From the NCBI RefSeq assembly GCF_035917675.1, contig NZ_CP109104.1:4526001-4590000 (forward strand): a stretch of DNA of 64,000 bases, read 5' to 3'. The translations under genes were made by a program, and so were the position numbers. This DNA is from Streptomyces sp. NBC_01775. GTDB lineage: Bacteria; Actinomycetota; Actinomycetes; Streptomycetales; Streptomycetaceae. Under the pieces are notes generated by a model, which had not been told where the DNA came from, searched no databases, and saw nothing but the letters and a program-made list of their open reading frames with translations. Shown in pieces: positions 35,132 to 43,612 of the stretch (the stretch's first letter is position 1; each line of letters starts with the position of its first letter).

Positions 35132-35725
35132 ATGAACCGCCCGCTCCGTATCGCCCTGCTCACCGTCCTCGCCGTGGCCCTGGTCGCGGCGGGGGCGCTG
35201 GGCGGCTTCCTCGCCAAGGGCGAGGACAGCAAGGGCCCGAAGAAGTTCTCCGAGATCTCGGGGGGCACCACCTGCTGGGCGTCCGAATCGGTGGTGAACC
35301 GTGTCGTTCCCGCGTCCCACTACGCGGACCGCTGGAAGCGGCTGACGCGGGCAGAGGCCGGCTACAACGCTCAGTGCGGCATCACCGTGGACGGCAAGCA
35401 GGTGCTCCGGGTCTCCGTCGAGCAGCACAACTCGGTCCACAAGCCCGACCGGGTGGGCACGGGCCCGGGGCACGGCAAGACCAAGAGCATCCCCGGCTTC
35501 GAGCAGAGCTGGTCCTCCCAGGACACCGCCAGCGTCGTCGTACCTTGCACCAAGAACACGGGCGACGACAACGCCACCAACCTGTACGTGAAGGCCCAGG
35601 CGTGGCGGAAGAACTACGGGAAGCTGCGCGAGGACATGGTGCGGATCGTCAAGCAAGCGGCCAAGGATCACCGCACCGTAGCCTGCGCCGCCCCGAAGGA
35701 GGACGGCGCCGCGTCGGACGGCTGA
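35132..35725 (+). CDS. Membrane-anchored extracytoplasmic protein of the WXG cassette
   Basis: 197 aa. One N-terminal hydrophobic helix (IALLTVLAVALVAAGALGGFLA, residues 7-28) without a lipobox is either an uncleaved anchor or a signal peptide. The exported domain has four Cys (TTCWASE, NAQCGIT, VVPCTKN, VACAAPK), probably two disulfides, and a Gly/His/Lys-rich loop near 110. No domain recognised. It follows the large WXG-like gene by 14 bp and ends the operon, so it may be the cell-surface partner or immunity protein of the secreted product; that is inference. Confidence 0.7.
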   Translation: MNRPLRIALLTVLAVALVAAGALGGFLAKGEDSKGPKKFSEISGGTTCWASESVVNRVVPASHYADRWKRLTRAEAGYNAQCGITVDGKQVLRVSVEQHNSVHKPDRVGTGPGHGKTKSIPGFEQSWSSQDTASVVVPCTKNTGDDNATNLYVKAQAWRKNYGKLREDMVRIVKQAAKDHRTVACAAPKEDGAASDG

Positions 35726-35750
35726 ACCGGGCCTGCGGGACCGGTGCCAC

Positions 35751-37883
35751 TCATCCCAGCAGACCCACCCGGTCAGGGGTGAGGGGCAGTTCGCGGCAGC
35801 GGGTGCCGGTCGCGTGGTACAGCGCGTTGGCGATCGCGGGAGGGGTGCCGACGATGCCGATCTCGCCGATGCCCTTGCCGCCGACGGGGTTGAGGTACGG
35901 GTCGTCCTCGTGGAGCCAGTCGATATCGATGTCGGGCACGTCCGCGCAGGCGGGCACGTGGTATCCGGCCAGGTCGGCCTCGATGAAGCGGCCGGTCGCC
36001 GGGTCCAGGGTGCTGTGTTCGGTCAGCGCCATGCCCAGTCCCATCGTCATGCCGCCCAGGAACTGGGAGCGGGCCGTGCGCGGGTTGAGGATGCGGCCGG
36101 CCGCGAACATGCCCAGCATGCGGCGTACCCGCACCTCGCCGGTGACGGTGTCGGCCTGGACCTCGGCGAAGACCGCGCCGAAGGCGTGCCGCGCGTAGTC
36201 CTCCTGTGCCTGCACGTCGGACGTGGTGTCGACGGTGGCGATGCCGCTGCCCGAGGCCCTCAGCTCGCGGCACGCCTTGTGGACGGCCCAGCCCCAGGAG
36301 GCGGTGCCCGAGGAGCCGCCGGCCAGGGACGCGCTGGGCAGGTCGCTGCTGCCGATGTCGATCCGTACGGCGTCCAGCGGGACGCCGAGCTGTTCGGCGG
36401 CGACCTGGGCGAGGACGGTGCGCGCTCCGGTGCCGATGTCGGTGGCGTTGACGCGCACGTGGAAGGTGCCGTCCCCCAGGGCCTCGGCCGAGGCGGTGGA
36501 GGGCATGACGACCACCGGGTAGGTGGCGGACGCGACGCCCGTGCCGATCAGCAGGTCGCCCTCGCGGCGCACCCCGGGCCGTGGGTCGCGCCCGTGCCAG
36601 CCGAAGCGGCGGGCGCCCTCGCGCAGGCAGTCGGTGAGGTGGCGGCTGCTGAAGCGCTTGCCGGTGTCGGGCTCGTTCTCCGGCTCGTTGCGCAGCCGCA
36701 GCTCGACCGGGTCGAGGTCCAGCTCGACGGCCAGCTCGTCCATCCCGCACTCCAGCGCGTACATGCCCGGCGCCTCGCCGGGGGCGCGCATCCACGACGG
36801 GCTGGGCACATCGAGCGCCGCCAAGCGGTGACCGGTACGGCTGGCGGTGGAGGCGTACATCGTGCGCGCGGGCAGGGCCGCCAGCTCCACGAACTCCTTG
36901 ACGGTGGAGGTGTGGGTCACCACCTCGTGGGACAGCGCGGTCAGCGTGCCGTCGGCGTGGGCGCCCAGCCGCAGCCGCTGGATGGTCGGCGCGCGGTGGC
37001 CCACGATCGCGGGCATCTCCCGGCGGGGCAGCGCCAGCTTGACGGGGCGTCCGATGTGCCGGGCGGCCAGCGCCGCCAGCACCACGTTGGGGCGGGGGGT
37101 GCCCTTGGAGCCGAAGCCGCCGCCGACGTGCTCGGAGACGACGGTGATCTGTCCCTCGGCCAGGTCGAAGAGCGCGGCCAGCGTCTTGCGCACGGTGGTC
37201 GAGCCCTGGCTGGAGTCGTAGGCGATCAGGTGCCCGCCCTCCCACAGCGCGGTGGACGCGTGCGGCTCCATGGGGTGGTTGTGCAGCGGGGTGACGGCGT
37301 AGGTGGCGTCGAGGGTGTGCGGGGCCGCCGCGTACTCCCGGTCGAAGTCGCCGCGCGCCCGGTTGGTGGTGACGCCGCTGGTCTCCTCGGGGCTGTAGAG
37401 GCCGGGGTGGTCCGGGGTGAGGATGACGTCGTGCGGCTCTTCCTCGTACTCGACGCGCACGGCCTCGGCCATGGCGCGCGCCGCCTCGATGGTCTCGGCG
37501 ACGGCCACCGCCACGTACCAGCCGCGGTGCGGCACGCGGGGGCTCTGGAGGACGTCGAGGATCCCGTCGTCGGCGGGGTTGAGGCGGTCGGCGTTCTCGT
37601 GGGTGAGAACGGCCAGCGCGCCGGTGGTGGCCATCGCCTCGGTGTCGTCCACGCGGGTGACCCGGCCGCGCGCCACGGTGGCGGGCACGGGCCAGGCGTA
37701 CGCGCAGCCGGGCGGGGTGTGTTCGGCGGCGTAGCGCGCGGTCCCGGTGACCTTGGCGCGGCCCTCGCGGCGCTCTGCGGGCTGCCCGACGGGGCCGGCA
37801 CCGGCGTCGGTGCGCGCGTCGGAGGAAGTACCGGCGGACGCGGAGCCGGTGTCGGTGGTGTGGTGCACGGCCATCCTCATCAC
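35751..37883 (-). CDS. Xanthine dehydrogenase-family molybdenum subunit (PaoC/YagR-like aldehyde oxidoreductase)
   Basis: Catalytic subunit (710 aa) with molybdopterin cytosine dinucleotide. Seen: HVGGGFGSKG near residue 254, Arg in WMRAPGEAPGMYALE near 362, and the base catalyst Glu674 in GGKGIGEIG. Most like E. coli PaoC, an aldehyde oxidase; the substrate is unknown. Overlaps the FAD subunit by 4 nt. The first 30 residues are Ala/Ser/Thr-rich and not conserved. The gene order iron-sulfur, FAD, molybdenum matches paoABC. It converges on the WXG cassette with only 25 bp between stops. Confidence 0.93.
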   Translation of the reverse strand: MMRMAVHHTTDTGSASAGTSSDARTDAGAGPVGQPAERREGRAKVTGTARYAAEHTPPGCAYAWPVPATVARGRVTRVDDTEAMATTGALAVLTHENADRLNPADDGILDVLQSPRVPHRGWYVAVAVAETIEAARAMAEAVRVEYEEEPHDVILTPDHPGLYSPEETSGVTTNRARGDFDREYAAAPHTLDATYAVTPLHNHPMEPHASTALWEGGHLIAYDSSQGSTTVRKTLAALFDLAEGQITVVSEHVGGGFGSKGTPRPNVVLAALAARHIGRPVKLALPRREMPAIVGHRAPTIQRLRLGAHADGTLTALSHEVVTHTSTVKEFVELAALPARTMYASTASRTGHRLAALDVPSPSWMRAPGEAPGMYALECGMDELAVELDLDPVELRLRNEPENEPDTGKRFSSRHLTDCLREGARRFGWHGRDPRPGVRREGDLLIGTGVASATYPVVVMPSTASAEALGDGTFHVRVNATDIGTGARTVLAQVAAEQLGVPLDAVRIDIGSSDLPSASLAGGSSGTASWGWAVHKACRELRASGSGIATVDTTSDVQAQEDYARHAFGAVFAEVQADTVTGEVRVRRMLGMFAAGRILNPRTARSQFLGGMTMGLGMALTEHSTLDPATGRFIEADLAGYHVPACADVPDIDIDWLHEDDPYLNPVGGKGIGEIGIVGTPPAIANALYHATGTRCRELPLTPDRVGLLG

Positions 37884-38902
37884 GCCCCGGCGGGGCTGTC
37901 GGCGAAGCTGTCGTCGGGGCTCTCGGCGAGGGCGGTCAGCAGGCGCACGGCCAGGCCACGGGCCAGCGGCACCTTGAAGGCGTTGTCGGACAGCGGCCTG
38001 GCGGCGGACAGTTCCGCCTCGGCGGCGCGGGTGAACGACTCCGGGGTGGCGGGCGCGCCGCGCAGCGCCTCCTCGGCGGCCGTGGCGCGCCAGGGCCGGT
38101 GGGCGAGCCCGCCGAAGGCCAGCGCCGCGTGCCGGACCGTGCCGTCACCGGCGAGCGCGAGCACTCCGGCGGCGGAGGCGAGCGCGAAGGCGTAGGAGGC
38201 GCGGTCGCGCGCCTTGAGGTAGCCGGAGCGGGCGCCCTGGGGCGGGGGCGGCAGCGTGACGTGCAAGATCAGCTCGCCGGGGCTGAGCACCGTGTCCCGG
38301 TCCGGGCTGTCGCCGGGGAGCCGGTGGAAGTCGGTGACGGGAACGGTGCGCCGCCCCTCGGGGCCGAGCACCGTCACCTCGGCGTCGAGCGCGGCGAGCG
38401 CGACGGCCATGTCGGACGGGTGGGTGGCCACGCACGCCGCGGAGTGCCCGAGCACCGCCATGTCGCGGCTCGCGGCCTCGCGCGCCGAGCAGCCGGTGCC
38501 CGGCTCGCGCTTGTTGCAGGGTGTGGAGGTGTCCTGGAAGAAGGGGCAGCGGGTGCGCTGGAGGAGGTTGCCGCCGGTGGTGGCGACGTTGCGCAGCTGC
38601 CCCGAAGCCCCGGCCAGCAGCGCCTGGGAGAGCCCCGGGTAGGAGCGGCGGACGGCGGGGTGTGCGGCCAGGTCGCTGTTGCGGACGTTGGCCCCGGCGC
38701 GCAGTCCGCCCTCGGGGGTGGTCTCGACCTGGTCCAGTTCCAGGCCGCTGACGTCGATGAGGTGCTCGGGCCGCTCCACGCCCAGCTTCATCAGGTCGAC
38801 GAGGTTGGTGCCGCCCGCCAGATAGCGGGCGTGGGGATGCGCGGCGAAGGCGTCCACGGCCTGCTCGGGTGCCGCGGCCCGCTCGAAGGTGAAGGGCCTC
38901 AC
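37880..38902 (-). CDS. FAD-binding subunit with extra [4Fe-4S] cluster (PaoB/YagS-like)
   Basis: 340 aa, CO-dehydrogenase-flavoprotein fold. The FAD motif AGGTNLVDLM is at residues 29-38 and TTGGNLLQRTRCP at 108-120. An insertion with Cys119, Cys129 and Cys138 (RCPFFQ, TPCNKR, TGCSA) matches the additional [4Fe-4S] cluster found in PaoB but absent from classical xanthine dehydrogenases; a fourth ligand lies in the SAACVATHP region. It relays electrons from the molybdenum site to the acceptor. Overlaps both neighbours by 4 nt, so one operon. Confidence 0.92.
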   Translation of the reverse strand: MRPFTFERAAAPEQAVDAFAAHPHARYLAGGTNLVDLMKLGVERPEHLIDVSGLELDQVETTPEGGLRAGANVRNSDLAAHPAVRRSYPGLSQALLAGASGQLRNVATTGGNLLQRTRCPFFQDTSTPCNKREPGTGCSAREAASRDMAVLGHSAACVATHPSDMAVALAALDAEVTVLGPEGRRTVPVTDFHRLPGDSPDRDTVLSPGELILHVTLPPPPQGARSGYLKARDRASYAFALASAAGVLALAGDGTVRHAALAFGGLAHRPWRATAAEEALRGAPATPESFTRAAEAELSAARPLSDNAFKVPLARGLAVRLLTALAESPDDSFADSPAGA

Positions 38903-39444
38903 GAGGTCACGTCCTCAATCGCGTCGACGATGTGGGGGTAGGCGCCGCAGCGGCAGATGTTGCCGCTCATGCGCTCGCGGATCTCCTCGCGGGTCAGCTC
39001 GGCGGGGGCTCCGTCGGCCCGCTCCAGGAGGTGGGGCGGGGTGACGTGCGAGGGGTGCCCGCAGGACGCCTCGGCGAGCATGCCGACGGCGGAGCAGAGC
39101 TGGCCGGATGTGCAGTAGCCGCACTGGAAGGCGTCGCGCTCCACGAACGCGTCCTGGAGGGGGTGCGGCTTCTCCTCGTCGCCGAGTCCCTCGACCGTGG
39201 TGAGGGACGCGCCGTCGTGTGCCACGGCCAGCAGCAGACAGCTGTTGGCGCGGCGCCCCTCCACCAGAACGGTGCAGGCGCCGCACTGGCCGTGGTCGCA
39301 GCCCTTCTTGGAGCCGGTGAGTCCGAGCTGTTCGCGGAGCACGTCCAAGACGGTGGCGCGGTGGTCGACGGTGACGGTGTGCGGGGTGCTGTTGACGTGG
39401 AGGGTGAGGGTGGAGCTGGTGGCGGTGCGCTGTGGGGGGTTCAC
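38899..39444 (-). CDS. [2Fe-2S] subunit of aldehyde oxidoreductase (PaoA/YagT-like)
   Basis: 181 aa. The plant-type cluster has Cys49, Cys54, Cys57 and Cys69 (GCDHGQCGACTV and NSC), the second all-helical cluster has CGYC at 108-111 and CRC at 164-166. E. coli PaoA carries a Tat signal peptide; none is seen here, so the complex is probably cytosolic. The GTG at 39444 (VNPPQRTATSS) is chosen; an ATG frame from 39516 adds a Pro/Arg-rich stretch without a ribosome site. First gene of the operon. Confidence 0.92.
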   Translation of the reverse strand: MNPPQRTATSSTLTLHVNSTPHTVTVDHRATVLDVLREQLGLTGSKKGCDHGQCGACTVLVEGRRANSCLLLAVAHDGASLTTVEGLGDEEKPHPLQDAFVERDAFQCGYCTSGQLCSAVGMLAEASCGHPSHVTPPHLLERADGAPAELTREEIRERMSGNICRCGAYPHIVDAIEDVTS

Positions 39445-39552
39445 GGTGTCGGTGCGCGCCTCTCTTCGGACTCGGACACCTCGGACACCTGGGGCTTCAG
39501 GTGTTCCGGCTGCCACGGAACGGGGGTGGGACGGGGACGGGGACGGGGAGGC

Positions 39553-40065
39553 TCAGTGCCGGCGCTCCAAGATGCCCCGGAGGAACGCGGCCTGGCCCGC
39601 GTGCTGCATGTCGTCGCCGATCACGCTCACCAGGCGGACGCCGAGGGTGACGGGCGGGTCCCAGGCGTCGTCGATGACGCGGCCCAGCGACTGGGAACTG
39701 AGGGTGCGCAGAAAGTCGAGGGTCTGCTCGTGCACCGCGTCGTGGTACTCCAGCAGCAGGTCCGGCGAGTCCACCCGGACGGCCGCCACGTCCTTGGGGC
39801 CGTGGCCGAATCCGGTGTCGTCGGTGGGGAGACCGAAGCCGAAGCGCTCCTCGAAACCCTGTGCGTGCCAGACCTGCTCGCGCGCGGCGGCGTCGGCGAT
39901 GTGATCGTCCTGGACGCGCGTGAGGTGCCAGATGAGCCAGCTGACGCTGTTGGTGCCCTCGTCGGGCCGCTCGTTGAGATGCGCCTTGCCGATGCCGCTC
40001 AGCGCGGAGTGGACCTCTTCGCGCACACGGTCGTAGCAGTCCGCCAGCAGTGCCGTCGTATCCAT
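39553..40065 (-). CDS. DinB-like/DUF664 metal-dependent protein
   Basis: 170-aa four-helix bundle. The probable metal ligands are His47 in LIWHLTR, one of the His in LLEYHDAVHEQ (108 or 112), and His155 in DDMQHAGQ. In actinobacteria such proteins include mycothiol-dependent maleylpyruvate isomerases and S-transferases; this could be a mycothiol transferase, but the sequence alone does not decide. The ATG is followed by a TTA-free start region. It precedes the aldehyde oxidoreductase operon by 35-110 bp on the same strand and may be cotranscribed. Confidence 0.83.
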   Translation of the reverse strand: MDTTALLADCYDRVREEVHSALSGIGKAHLNERPDEGTNSVSWLIWHLTRVQDDHIADAAAREQVWHAQGFEERFGFGLPTDDTGFGHGPKDVAAVRVDSPDLLLEYHDAVHEQTLDFLRTLSSQSLGRVIDDAWDPPVTLGVRLVSVIGDDMQHAGQAAFLRGILERRH

Positions 40066-40131
40066 GATCCCGACCTTACGACCCGTCAGCGGCTACGGCC
40101 TGTCCGGCGGGTCACGCGTCCCCGGCACGGG

Positions 40132-40237
40132 GTGCCCCCCGAAGGGGCGCGGGGAACTGCGCGATTAGCCACCACGTGCCCGCACTCTGCGAAGCACAGC
40201 GAGGGGCAGCCCCTGCTCAGCACCAGGAAAGAGGGCA
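40132..40237 (+). repeat. Streptomyces-type intergenic repeat, copy 2 (full length)
   Basis: About 100 nt with three modules: GAAGGGGCGCGGGGAACTGC at the left, CTGCGAAGCAC in the middle, and GGGGCAGCCCCTGCTCAG at the right. It aligns without gaps to the inverted copy 3 at 44674 with about 15 mismatches in 96 nt by hand count. Both ends can form short hairpins. Not coding. Confidence 0.88.
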
Positions 40238-40269
40238 CGGCCTCTCGCGGAGCGCCGAGCACAGCCGCG

Positions 40270-40300
40270 CGCCGGAGGGGCGCGAAAGGCCCCTCCGGCG
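40270..40300 (-). terminator. Terminator of the hydrophobic-protein gene
   Basis: An 11-bp perfect stem (CGCCGGAGGGG with CCCCTCCGGCG) and a 9-nt loop, 18 nt beyond the stop codon. Confidence 0.85.
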
Positions 40301-40317
40301 TGTCGGGAAAACAGCGG

Positions 40318-40488
40318 CTACCAGCGGTACCAGCGGCTTCGCTTACCTCCCGCGGGTGTCGAGCGGACGAGGAAGCCCAGCAGCCAGACGACAAGGACGA
40401 TCACGGCGATCCACCACAGCGCCTTCAGTGCGAAACCGGCACCAAAGAGGATCAAGGCCAAAAGCAGAACGAGTAGCAGCGGAACCAT
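40318..40488 (-). CDS. Small hydrophobic membrane protein (56 aa)
   Basis: Two hydrophobic helices: LLLVLLLALILFGAGFAL then WWIAVIVLVVWLLGFLV, followed by a basic tail SRWYRW. Short proteins with this exact layout (MVPLLLVLLLALILFG, RRWYRW) are frequent in streptomycetes and often called hydrophobic protein; function unknown, some are stress induced. The ATG follows GGGAGG by 8 nt and a hairpin terminator follows. Confidence 0.85.
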   Translation of the reverse strand: MVPLLLVLLLALILFGAGFALKALWWIAVIVLVVWLLGFLVRSTPAGGKRSRWYRW

Positions 40489-40565
40489 ACGTATCAACCT
40501 CCCGAATCCGGGTGCCCCTGACCGCCGGGCTCATGCACCCGCGTTCGCCCAGGGGCAGCTGCTCG

Positions 40566-40655
40566 CAGAAGGCCGAGACCTCCCAGAAGGCCGAGGCCTC
40601 GCAGAAAGCCCAGGTCTCACAGGAAGCCCAGGTCTCACAGGAAGCTGACGTTCTG
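40566..40655 (-). repeat. 18-bp tandem repeat, five units, on the ALDH7 stop codon
   Basis: Units at 40566, 40584, 40602, 40620 and 40638, consensus cagaaagcccaggtctca on the plus strand. The stop codon of the aldehyde dehydrogenase gene lies in the fourth unit (40635-40637), and the last sense codons form the fifth. The next unit downstream repeats the TGA in frame. Confidence 0.9.
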
Positions 40656-42161
40656 GGCCAGGGAGAGCCGGCTGGAGTAGTTCACGGTGTTGGTCGCGCG
40701 GCGCATGTAGGCGCGCCACGCGTCCGAGCCGGACTCACGCCCACCGCCGGTCTCCTTCTCCCCGCCGAAGGCGCCGCCGATCTCCGCGCCCGAGGTGCCG
40801 ATGTTGACGTTGGCGATGCCGCAGTCGGAGCCCTCCGCCGAGAGGAAGACCTCCGCCTCCTGCTGGTCGCGGGTGAAGATGCTGGACGACAGGCCCTGCG
40901 GCACCGCGTTGTGCAGGGCGAGGGCCTCCTCCAGCGTGTCGTAGGTCAGGACGTGGAGGAGCGGCGCGAAGGTCTCCTCGCGCACCACCCCCGTCTGCGA
41001 CGGCATCCGCACGAGCGCGGGCTCCATGTACGCCGCGCCCGGCGCCTGGTCGGCGAGCACGCGCGCGCCGCCCGCCAGCACCTCGCCGCCCTCGGCGCGG
41101 GCCCGCTCCAGCGCCGCGCGCATCGTCTCCAGCGCGCCGGTGTGGATGAGCGGGCCGACCAGGGTGTGCTCGTCGAACGGGTCGCCGATGGGCAGCTTGC
41201 GGTAGGCGGCGGTGAGCCGCTCCACGAGGGTGTCGGCGAGGTCTCGGTGCACGATCAGACGGCGCAGCGTCGTACAGCGCTGTCCGGCGGTGCCCGCGGC
41301 GGCGAAGACGATGCCCTGGACGGCGAGGTCGAGGTCGGCGGAGGGGGCGACGATGGCGGCGTTGTTACCGCCCAGCTCCAGAAGGCTGCGCCCGAAGCGG
41401 GCCGCGACGCGGGGGCCGACCTCGCGGCCCATCCGGGTCGAGCCGGTGGCGCTGACGAGGGCCACGCGCGGGTCGTCCACGAGCTTCTCTCCCACGGTGC
41501 GGTCGCCCAGCAGCAGCTGGTGCACGGCGGCCGGGGCCCCGACGTCCTCGGCGGCGCGGGCCAGCAGCGTGTGACAGGCCACCGAGATGAGCGGCGTCAG
41601 CTCGGACGGCTTCCACACGACGGTGTCGCCGCACACCAGCGCGACGGCGGTGTTCCAGGACCACACGGCGGCCGGGAAGTTGAAGGCGGAGATCACCCCG
41701 ACGACACCCAGCGGATGCCAGGTCTCGGCCAGCCGGTGGCCGGGGCGCTCGGAGGCGATGGTGCGGCCGTAGAGCTGGCGGGAGAGGCCCACGGCGAAGT
41801 CGCAGATGTCGATCATTTCCTGGATCTCGCCCAGCGCCTCGGAGCGGATCTTGCCCGCCTCGATGGTGACGAGGTCGGCGAGGTCGCCCTGGTGCGCGCG
41901 CAGCAGGTCGCCGAGCCTGCGCACCAGTTCGCCGCGCTGCGGCGCGGGGATCGCGCGCCACTGGCCGAACGCCTCGTGCGCCGCGGCGACGGCCGCCTCC
42001 GCCTGCTCGGGGCCGGTGGCGGCGAGGGCGAAGAGGCCCTCGCCGGTCAGCGGGGTGCGCGCGGTCAGCCCAGTGCCCTCGGCAGGCGCGGCGGGCTCGG
42101 CGCCGACGGCGGCGAGCGCGGCACGGGCGCGCTCGCGGAGGGTCGCGGTGGAGGTGATCAT
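40635..42161 (-). CDS. Aldehyde dehydrogenase, ALDH7 type (piperideine-6-carboxylate/aminoadipate-semialdehyde dehydrogenase-like)
   Basis: 508 aa, NAD-dependent. Catalytic Glu262 in LELGGNN and Cys296 in GQRCTTLRR are 34 apart as in active ALDHs. The pattern NFPAAVWSWNTAVALVCGDTV and the C-terminal IGGAFGGEKETGGGRESGSDAWRAYMRR fit the ALDH7 (antiquitin) family, which oxidises alpha-aminoadipate semialdehyde in lysine breakdown. It lies downstream of the DAO-type oxidase gene on the same strand, an oxidase/dehydrogenase pair as in pipecolate catabolism (amaA-amaB). Its 3' end runs into an 18-bp tandem repeat. Confidence 0.9.
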   Translation of the reverse strand: MITSTATLRERARAALAAVGAEPAAPAEGTGLTARTPLTGEGLFALAATGPEQAEAAVAAAHEAFGQWRAIPAPQRGELVRRLGDLLRAHQGDLADLVTIEAGKIRSEALGEIQEMIDICDFAVGLSRQLYGRTIASERPGHRLAETWHPLGVVGVISAFNFPAAVWSWNTAVALVCGDTVVWKPSELTPLISVACHTLLARAAEDVGAPAAVHQLLLGDRTVGEKLVDDPRVALVSATGSTRMGREVGPRVAARFGRSLLELGGNNAAIVAPSADLDLAVQGIVFAAAGTAGQRCTTLRRLIVHRDLADTLVERLTAAYRKLPIGDPFDEHTLVGPLIHTGALETMRAALERARAEGGEVLAGGARVLADQAPGAAYMEPALVRMPSQTGVVREETFAPLLHVLTYDTLEEALALHNAVPQGLSSSIFTRDQQEAEVFLSAEGSDCGIANVNIGTSGAEIGGAFGGEKETGGGRESGSDAWRAYMRRATNTVNYSSRLSLAQNVSFL

Positions 42162-42227
42162 GCGGACTCCTTCTCGAAGAGGGGACGTCGGGGTGTGGTC
42201 TTCGGGACGTGGGACGCGGAACGGCGC

Positions 42228-43475
42228 TTACACGACATGGGCCTCGGGGCGCACCCCGGCCGCGCCCTCGCCGGTGAAGCGCTCGGCGCTCAGCGGGGCG
42301 ATGTCGGCGAACGGCTCCCGCTCCAGGTGCAGATCGCGCACCAGCTCGCCCACGGCGGGCGCCTGGAGAAAGCCGTGCCCCGAAAACCCGGTGGCGTAGA
42401 GGAAGTTGGGCACCGGGGCCGACCGGCCGATGAGCGCGTTGTGGTCCGGGGTGACCTCGTACAGGCCCGCCCAGCCGTCCGCGATGCTCATCCCGGCCAG
42501 CTCGGGCGCCCGTTCGCGGGCCGCCGCGCGGAAGAGGGGAAGCCAGTCGTCGGTCCAGGCCGTGTCGAAGCCGTCGGGCTGCGCGGGGTCGGCGAGGCCG
42601 AACAGGAGTCCGTCGTCGCTGTTGTGGAAGTACGCGGACGAGCTGAAGTCGATGGTGAAGGGGACGCGGGGCGCGGGCGGGTCGAGCGGTGCCGTGAAGG
42701 CGAGCTGACGGCGTACGGGCCGCACCGGCAAGGAAACCCCCGCCATCGCGCCGATCCCCTGGGACCAGGCGCCCGCGGCACACACCACCGTGCGGCAGGC
42801 GATCCGGCCCCGGTCGGTGTGGACGGCGCTCACCAGGTCGCCGCGCACGTCGAGTCCGGTGACCGTGGTGCCGGTGGCGAAGGTGACGCCCGCCGCAGCG
42901 GCGGCCCGCGCGTAGCCCGCCACGGCCAGGGCGGGGCGCGCGTGCCCGTCGTCCGGCGAGAAGACCCCGGCCACCAGCCCCTCGGTGCACACGTACGGGC
43001 ACAGCCGCGCGGCCTCGGCGGGGCCGGTCATCCGGGTGGGGACGCCCAGCGCGTTCTGGGTGCGGACGCTCTCCTCGAAGGCGGCGGCGTCCCGCTCGCT
43101 GGTCAGCAGGAAGAGATAGCCGACCGTCTCCAGCCGGATGCCGGCGCCCGGGCGGCGCGGGAAGTCGGCGTAGGCGCGCAGACTCCGCGCGCCCAGCTCG
43201 ATGTTGAGCGGGTCGGAGAACTGGGCCCGTACGCCGCCGATGGGCTTGCCGGAGCTGCCGCTCGCCAGCTCGTCCCGCTCCAGGACGACGACGCGTTCGA
43301 CGCCTGCCTCGGCCAGGTGGAAGGCGATGCTGGCGCCCATGACGCCCCCGCCGACGATCACGACGTCGGCGGCGGACGGGAGATGAGAGGGGGGCGGGGA
43401 GTGGGGCTGCGACTGCGGTTGAGGGTGGCGAGGCTGAGGAGCGGGGTGGGGGGCGGAGGCTGAGGCGGGGGACAT
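42228..43475 (-). CDS. DAO-family FAD-dependent amine oxidase
   Basis: 415 aa. The N-terminal 37 residues are Pro/His/Gln-rich and unlike the fold, then DVVIVGGGVMGASIAFHLAEAGV forms the FAD Rossmann motif near residue 38, and the C-terminus has the DAO signature NALIGRSAPVPNFLYATGFSGHGFLQAP. Related to sarcosine, dimethylglycine or pipecolate oxidases. With the ALDH7 gene next, pipecolate oxidation is the best guess; because betaine genes lie divergently, methyl-glycine oxidation is the alternative. The ATG at 43475 follows GGAAGGGAT by 7 nt. Confidence 0.86.
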   Translation of the reverse strand: MSPASASAPHPAPQPRHPQPQSQPHSPPPSHLPSAADVVIVGGGVMGASIAFHLAEAGVERVVVLERDELASGSSGKPIGGVRAQFSDPLNIELGARSLRAYADFPRRPGAGIRLETVGYLFLLTSERDAAAFEESVRTQNALGVPTRMTGPAEAARLCPYVCTEGLVAGVFSPDDGHARPALAVAGYARAAAAAGVTFATGTTVTGLDVRGDLVSAVHTDRGRIACRTVVCAAGAWSQGIGAMAGVSLPVRPVRRQLAFTAPLDPPAPRVPFTIDFSSSAYFHNSDDGLLFGLADPAQPDGFDTAWTDDWLPLFRAAARERAPELAGMSIADGWAGLYEVTPDHNALIGRSAPVPNFLYATGFSGHGFLQAPAVGELVRDLHLEREPFADIAPLSAERFTGEGAAGVRPEAHVV

Positions 43476-43600
43476 GTGCCGATCCCTTCCGTTGACCACA
43501 CGTGCCTGGCGGGAGGTGCTCGGTGCTGATCAGCGAACCGCCGCCATCGTCCAACGCCCCGACCGTTGACGTCCATGAATAGTTCCTGCTTCCGATCTTT

Positions 43601-43606
43601 TACGAT
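43601..43606 (+). promoter_or_regulatory. -10 box TACGAT for a leaderless LysR-gene transcript
   Basis: TACGAT lies 6 nt before the ATG at 43613 with no ribosome site between. The surrounding AT-richer stretch (43575-43612) is the divergent promoter region shared with the DAO oxidase gene. Confidence 0.55.
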
Positions 43607-43612
43607 CCCTAT

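Noticed and set aside
32094..35725. Complete type VII secretion locus
   Set aside because: None of the ESX core components (EccB, EccC, EccD, EccE, MycP) is encoded nearby; only substrate-like genes are present.
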